In this document: positions 9,214-22,600 of the stretch, piece after piece
Position numbering within the stretch: the stretch's first letter is position 1
Layout of the letters: every line of letters starts with the position of its first letter
Assembly: GCA_016199985.1 (NCBI GenBank)
Contig: JACQFQ010000028.1
Coordinates: 26,741 to 90,740, forward strand
DNA: 64,000 nucleotides
Source: Verrucomicrobiota bacterium
Lineage (GTDB): Bacteria > Verrucomicrobiota > Verrucomicrobiia > Limisphaerales > UBA11320
Direction: 5' to 3'
The notes under the pieces: generated by a model
What the model saw: the letters and a program-made list of their open reading frames with translations, nothing else
Told to the model about the DNA's origin: nothing
Database searches by the model: none
Program-made: the position numbers and the translations under genes

Positions 9214-10683
9214 TCAGATTGCGGGCCCCGCGGTGATGCGGAAAAAATACTTCAACCCGGCCGCGGTTGGAGCGAGGTGAGCTCTTCCGCTGGCGTCCGT
9301 GGTGAATGTCTGAAGCGGCGTCCACTTTGTCAGATCGGAGCTTCCTTCGAGGTTGTAGCTGGCGGTCGGCGCGCCTTGAACGTCGAAAGCCAATCCACGC
9401 TCGCCAGCCGCGGCGACGTTGAGAATGGTGATGGGAACCGCGGCTGTCTCCGATGTGACCAAGGAGGGTCCCGCGAGCTTGGCATTGGCTCCGTCAAAGG
9501 AAATCAGGCCGTCGAACGAACCGGTGCTGCCGGCGTCCATAAGAGGCACCGCGTCGTAGGAGACGATCCGCGGCTGGTCATCGTAGAAGAGGCCCCACTT
9601 CACGCGCGCCTTGTCGGAGCGGAAGCGTCCCCCGCCGCTGACATTGCGAACCAGCCAGCCCGCCGGCGGATGCTCCTCGATGGCGTAGGCGGTGACGCCC
9701 GCCCTCGGAGTCACTTGAACTTCGACATGGAGAGGGAAGCCCGGCTTGAAGGTGAGCTTCATCACGCGAGTGAAGGACCCGGCGGCCGGAAGGTCGGCGA
9801 GGCTCACGCTCTGGGCGCCGCCATGGGTGGAGACGCTGGCCGGACCAGGGCCGGCGGCTTTGGGAGCGTTCGCCCACCACATAGGGGCGTTCGTCGGCGG
9901 AGTGTTTGTGAAGACGTAAACTTCACCGCCTTTCCACAGGGCCGCCGCCCGGGTGGCATAAGCGGTGGGAATATCCTTCGGCTCGATGGACCACGGAGTG
10001 TCGGTGAGCCACGCGGTCGTGTAGGCGGTGACTTCGGAGATGGTCAGCCGATCGTCCGCGGGATCGGTGTCGGCGGGATGACGGCCATCGGCGACGAGAG
10101 GGTTGGTGCCCTGGAGGAACTCGCGGAGGTTGGGCCGTCCGTCGCCGTCGGAATCGAGGTTGGGGTCGCCACCGGTGATGCTGCCAAAATAGAGCTTCTC
10201 AAACCGGTCGCTCATCCCGTCCCCGTCTGTGTCGACGTCGCCAAAGTCCACTCGAACGAATACGCCGCGACCGCTGAGAGTGATCAGGGAACTGTCCCGG
10301 TCGCCCGAGGCGTCCCTCACCACGATGAGGAGCTTGTCCCCGACCAGCGAGGCGGAAGGGTTGTCCAGCGGGGACGCGTCTTCAACCGGCAGGCGGAGGA
10401 CGTATTGGTTGCCGAACTGCGCGCTCGATCCCATCTCGTAGCTCGCCACGACAGGCCCGGCGATGGAGCGACGCGCCTCCACCACCACGGCGTGGCTGGC
10501 GGCGGTGACGGGCACTCCGTTGAGGACGATGGACCCGAAGACCACCGCGTCCGGCTCCGACAGGCCGGCCCGCGCGGAGAAGGGCGACAACAGGGCGAGG
10601 GCGGCGCAGGTCAGCGACAAGAGCACCGGGACTCGCAGCGACTGGTTTGACTTTCTCATAGGCATCGCGATGTGAAGTTTCAT
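9214..10683 (-). CDS. Secreted protein with EF-hand-like calcium motifs and one WGPF repeat
   Basis: A 489-residue exported protein with a signal peptide (PVLLSLTCAALALLSPFSARA). Around residues 150-205 two calcium-binding-type loops are visible: DVDTDGDGMSDRFE and LDSDGDGRPNLREFL, as in thrombospondin type 3 or dockerin-like repeats. Residues ~310-410 form one repeat of the type found five times in the next gene (YAIEEHPPAGW, VKWGLFYDD). The C-terminus (ASYNLEGSSDLTKWTPLQTF) is the same class of terminal module as in the neighbour. The gene begins 11 bp after the giant protein gene ends. Alternative ATGs lie at 10665 and 10659. It is probably a companion surface protein of the giant one; no enzymatic motif is apparent. 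Confidence 0.75.
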   Translation of the reverse strand: MKLHIAMPMRKSNQSLRVPVLLSLTCAALALLSPFSARAGLSEPDAVVFGSIVLNGVPVTAASHAVVVEARRSIAGPVVASYEMGSSAQFGNQYVLRLPVEDASPLDNPSASLVGDKLLIVVRDASGDRDSSLITLSGRGVFVRVDFGDVDTDGDGMSDRFEKLYFGSITGGDPNLDSDGDGRPNLREFLQGTNPLVADGRHPADTDPADDRLTISEVTAYTTAWLTDTPWSIEPKDIPTAYATRAAALWKGGEVYVFTNTPPTNAPMWWANAPKAAGPGPASVSTHGGAQSVSLADLPAAGSFTRVMKLTFKPGFPLHVEVQVTPRAGVTAYAIEEHPPAGWLVRNVSGGGRFRSDKARVKWGLFYDDQPRIVSYDAVPLMDAGSTGSFDGLISFDGANAKLAGPSLVTSETAAVPITILNVAAAGERGLAFDVQGAPTASYNLEGSSDLTKWTPLQTFTTDASGRAHLAPTAAGLKYFFRITAGPAI

Positions 10684-10694
10684 GTGAGGCGAGC

Positions 10695-13600
10695 TCAGTT
10701 GCCGGAGTAGGCGTAGGTTTGGAAGAACAGCTTGATGTCGCTCACGCTCTTGATGAATTGGTCCAACCCTTGATCGGGGTTGGCCAGGAGCGAACCGCCC
10801 GGGATGATAAGAATCCAGTCTGTGTTCCAGACGCTGCGGCCGATAAGCCGGGTGTCCGTGATGGCTTGCGCCTCGGTGAACGAGCCCGCGTCATGGTAGG
10901 CGCGGAACATGGAGAACCGGCGGATGTCGGCAAATGTCTCGCTGAGCGAGTCCTGCAGCGGAATCCAGGAAGGATCCCCCATCTCGCGAGTCCCTATGGG
11001 GAAAGGCACCGGCAGCTTCTGGTCGACGATGGTGAACTCCCGGGTCTCCAGATTGTTGGCCGACGGCGAGCGCATCATGTCCTGCCCCGCGGGGAACAGA
11101 TACACGCGAGGGGTGATGCTCAGGCCATTTCCATCGTAGCCCGTGAACCACACGCCGGCGCTCCGCACCTTGGTCGCGAAGCGACTCGGGTCATAAGCGC
11201 TGTCTCCGCCGCTCAAGGGCCAGAGAAAGAAATTCTGGCCGAACATGATCGAAGTCGGAAACCTGATCACAATGCCCGGTTGCTTTCCGGCGGACTCGGG
11301 GGCGAAGGGACGACAGTATTTCCTGAACTCCGGCATCTGCCAGAGATCGGGCACAATCAGATCCTTGAGCTTGCCATGCCAGGAGACCGTCGAGGCCGGG
11401 TCGTTCGAAGAGCTCGGCTTCATGCGGAACAGCTCGTTTCGCAAGGAGAAGCGGCCGGTCTCGGTCTCCGGGGTAAGAAAGCCCAACTGGCTTCGGTAGA
11501 CCTCAAAGTTCTGGCCGAGGCGCGCCAGAGGATCTGCCAGGCCCACGCCTCCTGAAACAGGGATGCCTCCGATCACCTGCCCCAGGTTGCGGTGTCGAAC
11601 AATGTCGGTCAGAAAGTTGTTTCCGCTTCCGGCGTCCGTGCCGAGGAGACAGGTTTCATAATCGTAGGCCTTGGCCGCCAGATAAACATACATCGCGGTG
11701 AGGTCAAACTGGGCGCGGTATTTTTGCAGCGCGTCGTTCTGGAAGATCCGGAAAGCCATGTCCTGATAGCGGTAATCCGTGATCTGCGCGGCAACCAGCT
11801 TCCGGTAGCCAACGCGCTCGTCGATGATGCGGACGCCTTGGGCGAGGGCGGCGAGGTAGTTTCCGAGGGCCTGGTTCAACGCCTCCTTCAACTCCAGGGC
11901 CTCCAGGCGCAAGGCCACTTCCTGCCGGATGAGCTGCTCGAGGGTCTTGACGCGCTGCAGAGTGTCGAATTTCTGGGTCTCAACCTCCAGGGCCAGGGCG
12001 AAGCTCAGCTTGACGGTCTCCTTCAACTCCTTCGTGCTGTATTCAACGACATCGAGAGTGTCGGCCGTCGTCTCCAGCGCCTGGCGGAACCCGGACACCG
12101 TGCCATTGATGATCCCTCGAGCGGCCGAGGCCACATCCGACGCCAATCCGACAACCGTCGGGATCGACATCACGGCCGTTGTCCCAACAGCCCCAACCAC
12201 CGCGGAGGTGCGCTTGAGGGTGACGGAGGTCGCCTTGAGGCCGATCTGCACAGCTGTCATCGTGGTGAGGGCCGCCAATTCGCCCGTCTTGATGCCGATC
12301 TTGTCGCTGTTGAGATTGTCCTGAGCCTCCAACAAATCCACCGTGTCGTTGATAAGCCCGATGTGAGTTTCGTACTTCGCGACCGCGCCCTTGAGCTTGG
12401 CCTCGGCGCGGAGCAGGTCCTGAAGGCTGATCTGCAGCTTGCCCGGGGCGCGGCGCTGGCCCCACTCCGTCTTGGCCTCGAAGAGATAGTCCCCGGTCGA
12501 CGTGGGATAGGTCACCGTGAACGCGGCGTCCGGATCCGTGCCGGGATTCTGCGGGGCATGATCCTCGGGATCGAAATTGACATAGTAGTTGTCATCCAGC
12601 CTGCTGGTGTCCTGGGTCTTTCTGTAGTACGCCACGGTCTCGGTCTTGGGGAGCCCGAGGGTGCCGGTGAGCGCGGAGGCGTTGACGTACATGTAGTGGA
12701 CAATATCCGGACCATCGTAGCCCGAGGGATACGCCCCGCCGGGTCCGATATCCCCGGCGTAGGGATAGCCGAAGACTTCGATCATCCGGTTCTTCAGATC
12801 GCGCTCCTTCTCGTTGACGCCCGTCACAAAGGATTCCAATGAATCGTTGTTCTTGCGGAGCGCCTGGGACTGGGCATTGGCGTTGTTGAACAGCGTGAGA
12901 GAGTTGTCCATCGTCTTGAGAGCCCGCTGATAGATCTGGTCGAAGTGGGTCAGGCCCGCGGCCACCTTCGACGGGTCGATATCAAAGGGCACCGCGCCCG
13001 TGGCGATTCCGAGCGGGTTGAGCCCCTTGTCCGCCTTGTCCATGATCTGCTCAATCGCCGCGTACCCCGAGGAGATCTCGGCAAGCTCCCGGACGGTCGT
13101 GCGGTCAATTTTTTGGATGCCTTTGTGAGCGGGATTCGGGTCGACCGAGGGAAGGATGGAGTTCGCAATGAGCCAGTCGAAGTAAGCCCCCTGACCCGCC
13201 CGGCGCGCCCACTCGTCCACACCCCAGGCGCGGTCCCTGTCCGTGTCCTTGTAGCCCTGCCACTGCCCGGCGGGCTCCTCGACATAGTTGAGGCGGTAGG
13301 TCAGATCGACGATTTCGCGACCGGCCTTCGCCCGGGCGGAGGCGGCGCGGGCAAACTTGCGTTCATCCAGATAATCCACCTTCACAGCAACGCCCGCCAC
13401 CAAGACGCTCTCCGGCCGCGGCACCCAGGTGAAGTTCGGGTGGCGCAGCAGGCCGTAATACGTGGTCAAGGCGGTGAGATAGTGACCCCACGCGTCTCCG
13501 TGGCCCTGGGGGAACATGACGCGGGCATCCTTCTCATCGATGAATCCGTCCTTGTTGATGTCGCTGATATTGTAGTTCTGCTGATACGCCACCTCGCCAT

Positions 13601-16600
13601 CGCCGAGAGTGAAGTTCCAGTAGAGACGGTTGTAAACAGGTCGAGCGGCCACTCCTGCCGAGCTGTCATCGCGACCGCGCAGAAGCACCAGTTCCTCCTC
13701 CAAGGGGGAATCAAGCTGGTTCTGGAACGTGAAGATGGCGGGGGCGGCGCTGCCATAGGCGCCGCCCGTGGTCCCAAATCCGATGGTTGGATCCTGCGCG
13801 TCGGCGTAGGCCTCGTTGCCCAGCAACATGTAAAAGTCCGCGATTCTCGAGACGGCCAGCAGAAGCGCGTTGTTCGCGGGGTTGAAGTTGACGGGCGGGC
13901 TCCCCTCGATGCTCAGCTTCTTTCCAACGTTCAGCACCGTGGTGTAGGCCTCGATCAAGCCCACATTGTTGATGGCGTCGGCCGCGGGATTGAACGCGAT
14001 GTCGCCCTCGTACCGCTGGCCCGCCTGGGAGATCATGCTGACGATCGTGCTGGACGGCGCTGAATGGAAGTCCTTCACGCGCGCGTCGAAAGGATTCAGG
14101 CCGCGGATCACGCGCTTGATGAAGCCTTCGGCGAGCAGCGGACGGGGGCTGTCCGGCGTGCCGTCAGGCCCGCCAACCCATCCTGACCAATTGGTGTCCC
14201 CGCGCACATTGTACCCGCGATAGCGACAGAGGAACCAATTGTCGCCCAAAGTGAGCAAGCCGCTCTCGCCGCCATCCCCCAGCGTGATGTCGTTCACGCC
14301 CAATCCGCTCTTGGGATTCATGTTGGAGTAGAATATCCAGCCATTCGGAGCGTTGATCGACCCGTCGGCGCCGACCTCTGGCAGCACCTTGGGGTCAAAG
14401 GTGTCGCCGTCGGGCTTGTAGTACCACTCAAAGGTCACCTGGCCGGCGTCGCCGCCAAAATCGCTGCTGTGACGCATCGTGAGCCGCTCGTCGAACACGC
14501 TTGAGGGATAGATCGGCTTGAGATCGCCGCGGAACGGGCCGTCCTCAATCCGGATGATGTGCAGATTGATCTTCAAGCCCAACCGGCTGTCATCGTTCTC
14601 GGCAATGGTGAGATAGCGCGGAGGAATCCCGGTGGGGGCGTCCGACGCGACATAGGCGGCCGTGCCACGCAAAGTGAGATTGTACTTGTTGGTGTGCGCG
14701 GCGTTGTCAAAGGCCGTGCTGCCGGAGCCCTCGTCAAATCGCCAGTTCGCAAGCAGCCCGTCCTCGTAGCCGTCCAACCGGAGACGCTTGAGATGATTCA
14801 GCGAGCTAACGGTGCGCGCGATGCTCCAAAAGCGGACTTCCTCAATCTTGCCCTGGAAGAACGACTCCGCGCCGCCGATCCGCGTCAGAGGGGTCGTGGC
14901 CGGAGTCAGCCCATCAAATGCGGCCGTCGAATAAACCATCACCGCGTTGACGAAGACTTTGTAGATGGAGCCGTCAAACGTGACCGCCACGTGATTCCAG
15001 GCGTTGGGAGTGATCACCGCGGGCGTCGAGAAGCTGCGCCACACTTTCCCGTCGCCAAAGCCGCCGAGGAGCCGGTTGCCCTGATAGAGGTAGAGCGACG
15101 GCGGGCGCAGCGCGGCCGCGACGTTGCCGGCGACCCCGAAAATCAGGTTCGAGGCCGACGCCGTGGGCTTGGGATAGAGCCAGGCTTCCTGCGTGAACAC
15201 GGGGCCGATGACAATGCCCGGGGTGAGATCGGCGTAAGCCTGCGATCCGTCGAGGGAGAGCGCGAAGAGCGGCTGCTCTGTCGCCGGAGGCACCGTGGAC
15301 AGCCCGGCCGTCAATGCCTTCGGTCCGCCGCCGAAGCTTTCAGGGACGATTCTATCCCCGACCTTGATGAGCCCCAAACGCAGACCCGGCGTCGGGTTGC
15401 CGACAGTCGAGTCTGTGGAGGCGTCGGGGTTCTGGTCGGCAGGGAGCAGGTCAACGCGATTGGGATTGCGCGTGATCTCATAAAGTTTGTCGATCATCCC
15501 CTTCCATGTGGCGCTGTCAGAAAGGCCCTTGATCACGTCGCGCTCACGGGAGCTCAGCACATTCGGCATGAGGAGCGGCTCGCCGGCGAACGAGGTGGTG
15601 TCGAGAAGCCCGCTGAACAGGATCCACTTGCTGATGGGATCGTATGTGAGGCGGGGATACAGCGTCGGAGGCAGATCATCGAAGAACTCTTTGCCGGACC
15701 TGTTGGAGCGACGGATGGTGTCCGGGATCTTGTCTGTTCCCGTGAGCTTGTACACCCGTGTGCTGAGGGGATCGTAGAGGTGCGCCAGCGTGGAGGTGGG
15801 CGCATTCGTGTCGATCAAGGGATTCCAGCCGGGGGTCAGATCATCATAGATGATTTTGGCCGCGGCCATGTTCCGGACGCCTGGCAAACCGCCGGGCTTT
15901 GGATCCAGCAGGCTCTCGCCGATCTGCAGGATGGGAGCCTCAGGCCAGACGATGCGGTAGGTCACGTTCACCGGCACGCCCGGGGTCCCGGCGCCTGAGT
16001 TGAGCCCAACCAACTCCGCGGCAGGGTGGTGGTCCAGCCAAGCAACGCAGTCTCCCACGGTCGCGTCCACCTTATTGTCGCCGTTGAAGTCAAAGTCGTA
16101 GAAAAAGCCCGGCTGGAGAGGATAGAACCAACGGATGACGACATCGGTGGGATTGCCATTCACCCCCGCGGCCCGGGCATACAATCTGCCCTTGTAATCC
16201 TCCCACCAGGGTCCCGCCACGCCAGTCGAGTCGGCGCAGACGCCGAGCAGCGTGAGCGGATAGGGAGGCTGAATCTCCGTGCCCGCGGTTCCGGTGTATT
16301 GGAACTTGTACGTGGCGTCCTCAGCGAGGACTTTGTAAACCTGAATGGACCATTCATCCGTGGCGGCGTCCTTGTACTTCAGGAGGGCGTAGGGCTTGGA
16401 GGCTTCCACGGGAAGCACAGCGTTCAGGTCGTTGCGGAGGGCGAACATCGCGTCGCCCACTCCGTCCGCCGAAGGCGCGATCAGGGCATGCTCTTCGTTG
16501 GGGTTGTAACCGGCCAGAGTGCTATCCGGCTGGTTGTAGACCCTCGGACTCTTATAGGTTGGCGGCAGCGCGGAGGTGCCTTTGCCGCTGGCGATCACGA

Positions 16601-19600
16601 TTTTCGAAACCGCGTCATCCGCCGGCCATGACAGCTGGTAGCGGGCGGGCTTGCTGGCCCAGGCGACGCCGATCGGGTTCAATCGATACCACACCACCAC
16701 CAAGTCGTTGCTGACGGTGTTGTCGCCATTCGGTTCGCGGTTGACGGGGATGATCACGCCCGTTCGAGTCGCGCGGCTGTAGGCGCGGTCGGGACCAGCG
16801 CCGTCATAAAACGCCCGCTCGAAGAAAACGAAACCGGTCTTCTTGTTGTAGTCCTGATGACCAGGATCCCCGTCAAGGCCGACGCGCGCGCCCGTGATGG
16901 TGTCGAGCCCGCTGAGCCCTCCCGCGGGCGCAGAATCGACCGCAACGTTGTCTGGGCCCTCAAACCGATACCATCCGATCAACCCCGGGGAATTCGCCGG
17001 GGGAGCCGCCTTGGCGTTCAAGGCGACTTCGCTTTCCGCTAGCGCGCGATTCCAGGTGCGGACCTCGTCCAACGCGCCAATCAAGCCGGATTCCCCCGCG
17101 ACGGCGGGCGCCCCCATGACCAGGCGCGATTTGCCTCGGTTGAAACCTCCAGCGGTCGCGAGGCCGGCGGGGAGTCCGTTGAGGAACGCTTTCATGGTCC
17201 CCGCGGACGGATCCCACGTGGTGGCGATGTGGACCCATGTGTAAAGGGGAATCTCCACCGTGGTGATGAACGGCGAAGTGTTCAGCCGTCCCAGCCGAAG
17301 TTGGGCATGCGTTTCAGGCCGGTTGGAGGAAACGGTCGCAACCCAGAACTGGGAGAGCGTGGCGTTGTCGCCCAAACTCAGGATGCCCTGCCGTTTGACA
17401 GGGGGCGCGTCTATGCGAACCCAGGCCTCCACGGAGAAGGCTCCGGCGGCCGGATCCATGCCGGCGATGGTTTTCACCACGGCGGAGTCGCTGCCGCCAA
17501 AGAGGAGTCCGAAATCGCTCGGATTGGCGTGATGATCGGCCAGCTTGCTCCCGATCGTGGCGGAGAGCGACCTCAGGAACTGGGGGTTGTCCCAAGTCAC
17601 TGTGCGCACCACGTCCAGGTGGGGTCTCTGAAGAATGGGATTGGGGCTCGCGCCCTGGTTTTCCAGGTAGTTGATCACCGAGTAACCGACGTTGAGGCAG
17701 TTGAAAGTCTTGGTGGTGAGGTCGACCTGGGCCGAGCCGCCGGTCGTCTCGTAGATGATGTTCTGAAACGCGAAGGAGAAGCCGGACACTCCCTGAGGCT
17801 CGACCTCCACCGGAGCGCCCGCCACATGGATAATGGGATCCTTCGGCCACACGCTGACGCCCGGCACGATGATGCGGTCCAGGTTGACGACGATGTTCGT
17901 GCCGGTGCCGGATGTGTCCTGAAACGAGGTGAACCATTTCAACCGCGCGTTGACGGGGCGAATGGGATAGAGCTTCTTCTCAAAATCGCTCCACAGGAAA
18001 GCGTTCTCCGCGGTGTCCGTCACGCCCGCGGACAGGATCTCAATCTCCGGCTTGCGCTCCACGGCGCCCTCAGGACGGGCGATCTGCTTCCCGATCACCC
18101 ACGCGGGGACGGCCATGAAGGCGCGCTCGCGGCCGCTCCGCTTGCCGGTGCCCACAATGGTGCCGCCTCGGTTGATGGCGCGGGCGGTTTCAAGACTCCA
18201 CCCGCTGGAAGCGAAAACGAGGGAGCGCGAATCGTAGATCAGGTCATTGAGGTCGCGCATCTTCCCCGCGGTGTGCAGGATGGCGCGCCGGAGAGTGGAG
18301 CGATCGGCTTCGCCGGCGATCTGGCCGAAGTCGTTGATCGCATAGCCCGCCGAGTAGGTTCCGCCAAGAAGCAGGCCGAGATCGCTCATCACCCCGTTCT
18401 GATAGCGAAACGCGCGAGTCGGGCTGAGCGGCTTGGAGGAGAGCGCCGAGACGCCGACGATCAATCCGTCGTTGTTGATCGAATAGGCTTCCGCGCTGGT
18501 ATGGCCCAAGGCGGTCAGCGTGCCGAGGTTTTGAGTGGATGCGTTCCAGAGCACCGCGGCCTTGATCCCGCTCGCATTGGTGAGGTAGCCCACCGCGCTC
18601 AGCGTGTCGTTGACCGAGCGCGCCTCTCCCGCGATGAATGTCGGGAGCAAGCCCAGGTTGGTGAAATTGATTCCACTCAACACGAACGGCCGACGGTTTC
18701 CTTGGAGCATTTGGGACCCCACGACGTCCCCATACTTGTTGATCCCCAAGGCCACGCTGTCGTTGCCTGTGACTTTGCTGGCGAGACTGGAGAGCGTGCC
18801 ATTCTCCCACTGGAACGCCTCGCGGAGTCCCGCGGCGCTGGGCCTGATGAAACCGACCACGATGTTGCCGGCATTGATGCCATAGGCGACGCTGTTTTTG
18901 CTCCCGGGATCAATGTCCTCCGCCAATCCCGTGCCGGTCAGGCCGCGGTAGAGAAGGGCCTGGCTGTCGCCGGGTTGAGTCTGCGCCGCGCCCACCGCCC
19001 AAAGCTCGTCGTTGACGCCAAAACCGAAACTCTTGTTGAGATCGCCGAGATCCCCCAGGTCGATCAGCGCATACGCGGGTTTGGGATCCACGCGAACGCG
19101 GAAGGTGTTCTGGGATTGCCCGCGCGCGTCGTCCTTCACCGTCAGTTCGATGGTGGCGGTGCCGACTTGGCCCGGCGCTGGAGTAATGGTGACGGTGCGG
19201 GTCGCGGTCCCAGCTCCCTCGAAAACAATGTTGGAAACAGGAATCAACTTGGGCTCAGAGGAAATGGCGACCACATCCAGCGCGCCCGCGGGAGTCTCAG
19301 CGTCGCCCACTGTCATGGTGAACGACGCGCTGGTGCCCTCCTCAATGACGAGGTTGGCAAGAGGAGAGTTGGTGGGATCATCGTTCAAGGCCTGGACCTG
19401 CAACTGGATTGTGGCCAGAAGGGAGCTCAGAGGAGGAACGCTCGCGTCCGTGATTCTGTAGGTGAAGCTGTCGGGGCCGTTGAAGTTCACGGCCGGCGTA
19501 TAGATCACCGGATTCTTCAGCGGATCAATCCAGGAACCGGTCAGCGCGTTAAGCGTGCCGTGGGCGGGCGGAGTGACAATTTGAAATGTGGGAGGAGAGC

Positions 19601-22600
19601 CCACGACCTGGCCGAGCTCATACTCGACGTCGAAGCCGGGGAGAAAAATCGGGGTCGGAGTTTCCTCATTCACCAGATAGAGGCCAAACGCGCTGTTGGT
19701 GCTCGCGTCAGCCGGAAAGGGCGAGAGCTGGGCTGTGGGAATGATGCTGCTCGAAGCGACGCCGGGAGGCTTCCACATCAGCTGAATGATGCCGGGACCC
19801 CCGCCCTCGTACCACTCCAGACGAAGGTCCACCTTCTGGTTCGCGAGCAGGTCGAGGGTGGTCGCGTTCGGAGTCGCCCCGTGACTGGTCCAGTTGTCGA
19901 TCGCCAGCCTTCCATCCAGATAGAGTCTCACTCCGTCGTCAGACACCGTCGAAATCTCGTAAGTTCCAGCGATCGGCGGCGTGAGGAACGATCCTCTCCA
20001 GCGCGCCGAAAAACCGTCGGCATTGACCAAAGGATCAATCGGGGAGAAGCCGACATCGAAATTCACCGTGGAATCCACATGCGCCACCCGCAACGCCGTG
20101 AGATCCGCGTTGTTGTAGTACTCGGCGGCCAGGCCCGTTTGTCCGAAAATGGGTCGATCCCCAAAGAAGGCATGCCCGAAGATCGCGGCGTTCGCCCGCC
20201 CACGATAGGCGCTCTGATCGTAGTAGGTCAGGCCATGCCCCTCTTCAAAGTTGAAGTACGCCACCAGCTTGATGGCGGTTGTCTGGGATTTGAAAAGCGA
20301 AGGCGGCTGGAACATTCCCGCGAGAACCGTGTCGCCGTCCAGGGCCCCATCCCAGATTTGAAGATCGTCGATCATGCCCTGGAACTTGCTTTCCTTCCCG
20401 TTGGGAGAGCTCGCCAAATACAAGGGGGCGCTGCTGAAATCGAAGTGAGCCGAAGCGGTGATGACCTGGCCGACTTTTTGCGCGTTCATATACAGCGTGT
20501 AGGTCGTGGTCGCGCTGTCCCACGTGGCGGCCAGATGGGTCCAACGTCCGATGGGCAGAGCCACCCCGCTGACCTGGGCCGCAGCCTGGCCGCTCGGGCC
20601 GAACTGAAGGGTGCCGTCCTTGTTGAGCAGCCAGTGATGTCCGTTGCCGGTGGAGCCCACGTGAAGTATCCAAGCGCGATCCGTGGGAAGGCTCATCGGA
20701 TAAACCCACGCCTGAATCGTGTGGGAGGGGCTTCCGTTGTCGAGTCCCACCGCCCCCGTCACGGCATAGCCGTCCACTCCGTCAAAGGCCGCGGCCTTCG
20801 TAAAAGCGGCGATGGGGGTATCGTTCACCGACTTCACCTCAAGCACGAACGTCGACGTGGCCGTTGCGGAACCGTCGGAGACCGTCAGCGTGATGGTCGT
20901 AAAGCCATACCGCTCGGGGATCGGCGCGATCCGGGCCACCCGGGACGCGCCTCCGGTGATGGTGATCCCGTCGTTGGAAACAACGGTCTGATCCGAGGAT
21001 GTCGCCGTGACGCTCAGGTTCGCCGGATCTGTCTGCAAGTCGGAGACTGAAAACACAACATCGATGGATGTGTCCTCGGGCGTGGATTGATTGCCCACGG
21101 CGGAGATGACAGGCGGTGAGGAGGAAACCGTGAAGTCCGCGACTGCCGGGGGCGTGAATGAACGGGAACCGGGGTTGAAGCCATACGTGGAACGGGCCGG
21201 CGTGATGGTGTGCGCCCCCAGAAGCCCGTTCAGACCCCGGAAGACGTAGTTCCCGTTCGCGTCCGTAGTGGTCGTGTAGGTGTCGGGTATGGTGTAAAAC
21301 CGGGAATTGATCGAACCAACCAACCCAAAGGAACGCGTGTCAGTAATGGTGCCGAAGCCCCAGAAAAACGACTGGCTGATGGAGAACTGCGACGTGAAGG
21401 GGCCCCGCCCGAAACCGTAGCCGAATGTGTGATTGCCGAAGGGAGTGTCACGGTCGACGGTCCCGGAAATCATCGCCCAATCCAAATCCACGCCGGCAGC
21501 GCCGTAGTTCTCAAAGAACTTCACCCGAAATGAGTGGTTTCCCGCCCCAAGGTTTACGATCGCCGAGATTTCGTTGAAAGCGTGCAAGCCGTCGTTGTTA
21601 ACAACCCTGTTTCCGTCGATCGTGAGGCTGGATCCATCGTCTGAAGTGAGGTAAAAAACGTAGGCGCCAGTGACGTCCACCTTGAAAGTTCCCTCAAAGA
21701 CCGCGGCCACGCGATCGCCGGGAGAGCCACCCCAGACGCTGCTAAAAACACCGCCACCGGTGTTGCCAAAGGCGATGCTGGAGATGTTCGCTTCAAAAGC
21801 GGGAGAAGTGGCCACGGGAATGGAATCCACCGTGCCGATGTTCGGAGCGTTCAGGGTGACCGTGACGCCGTCGGCCGGAAGACCGTTCGCGCCCAGGATG
21901 GTCCCGGTCACATCGCCATACGGATCCCCCGTGCCTGCGTTGGAGGCGCCATAATAGGCCCCCAGCCCAGGGCTTCCGCCTGCGGGGGAAAGATCGGGCT
22001 GAGAAGGACTGGGGCTGTCGAAATCCCAATACGCCAGAAGATTTCCATCATTCACGCTCGGGCGGGCCATGGCCCCCGCTCGAACCTGGCCCTGGCTCTT
22101 TACAAAATTCCAGATCCGGAGGTCATCCATCTGTCCGCTAAACGACACCGCGCTTCCATCAAAGGAGTAGCCAAAGTAGATGCTGTTCTGGCCATTAAAA
22201 TCGGAGGTCGTCTTGTTCCCGGACGCCACCACGACGCCGTCGACATAAAGGGCCTGCCCGCCAATGCTGGTCCCATAGACATAGGCCAGATGGTGCCACA
22301 CCCCGTCGCTGAAATTCTGCTGCGATGAATTGATGATCTGATTGCTCCACAGGCGCGCGTAAACATTGCCACCGGAAAGGTAGATGGTGCGGTCGTACCC
22401 CCCGCCCACGCCGTAGGCTGTGAACATCCCGCAATTGGGGGCGCTGGTCCTGAACCAAAACTCGATCGTGGTGTTGTTCTCCGGAATATCGATGTTCGCA
22501 TAGAACAGATTCTGGCCGCCGTTCAGCGACGCGACGCCTCCGCGCGCGATCGAGGGGGCGGCAAGCGCCAAAGCGGCGAGAACGCCGGCGAGGCACAGGC

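Noticed and set aside
17229..21050. A 1273-codon open frame antisense to the giant protein gene
   Set aside because: It has Arg/Gly/His-rich, low-hydrophobicity composition and no motifs, as expected for a shadow of a GC-rich gene; the opposite frame has clear LamG, PA14 and HAF domains.
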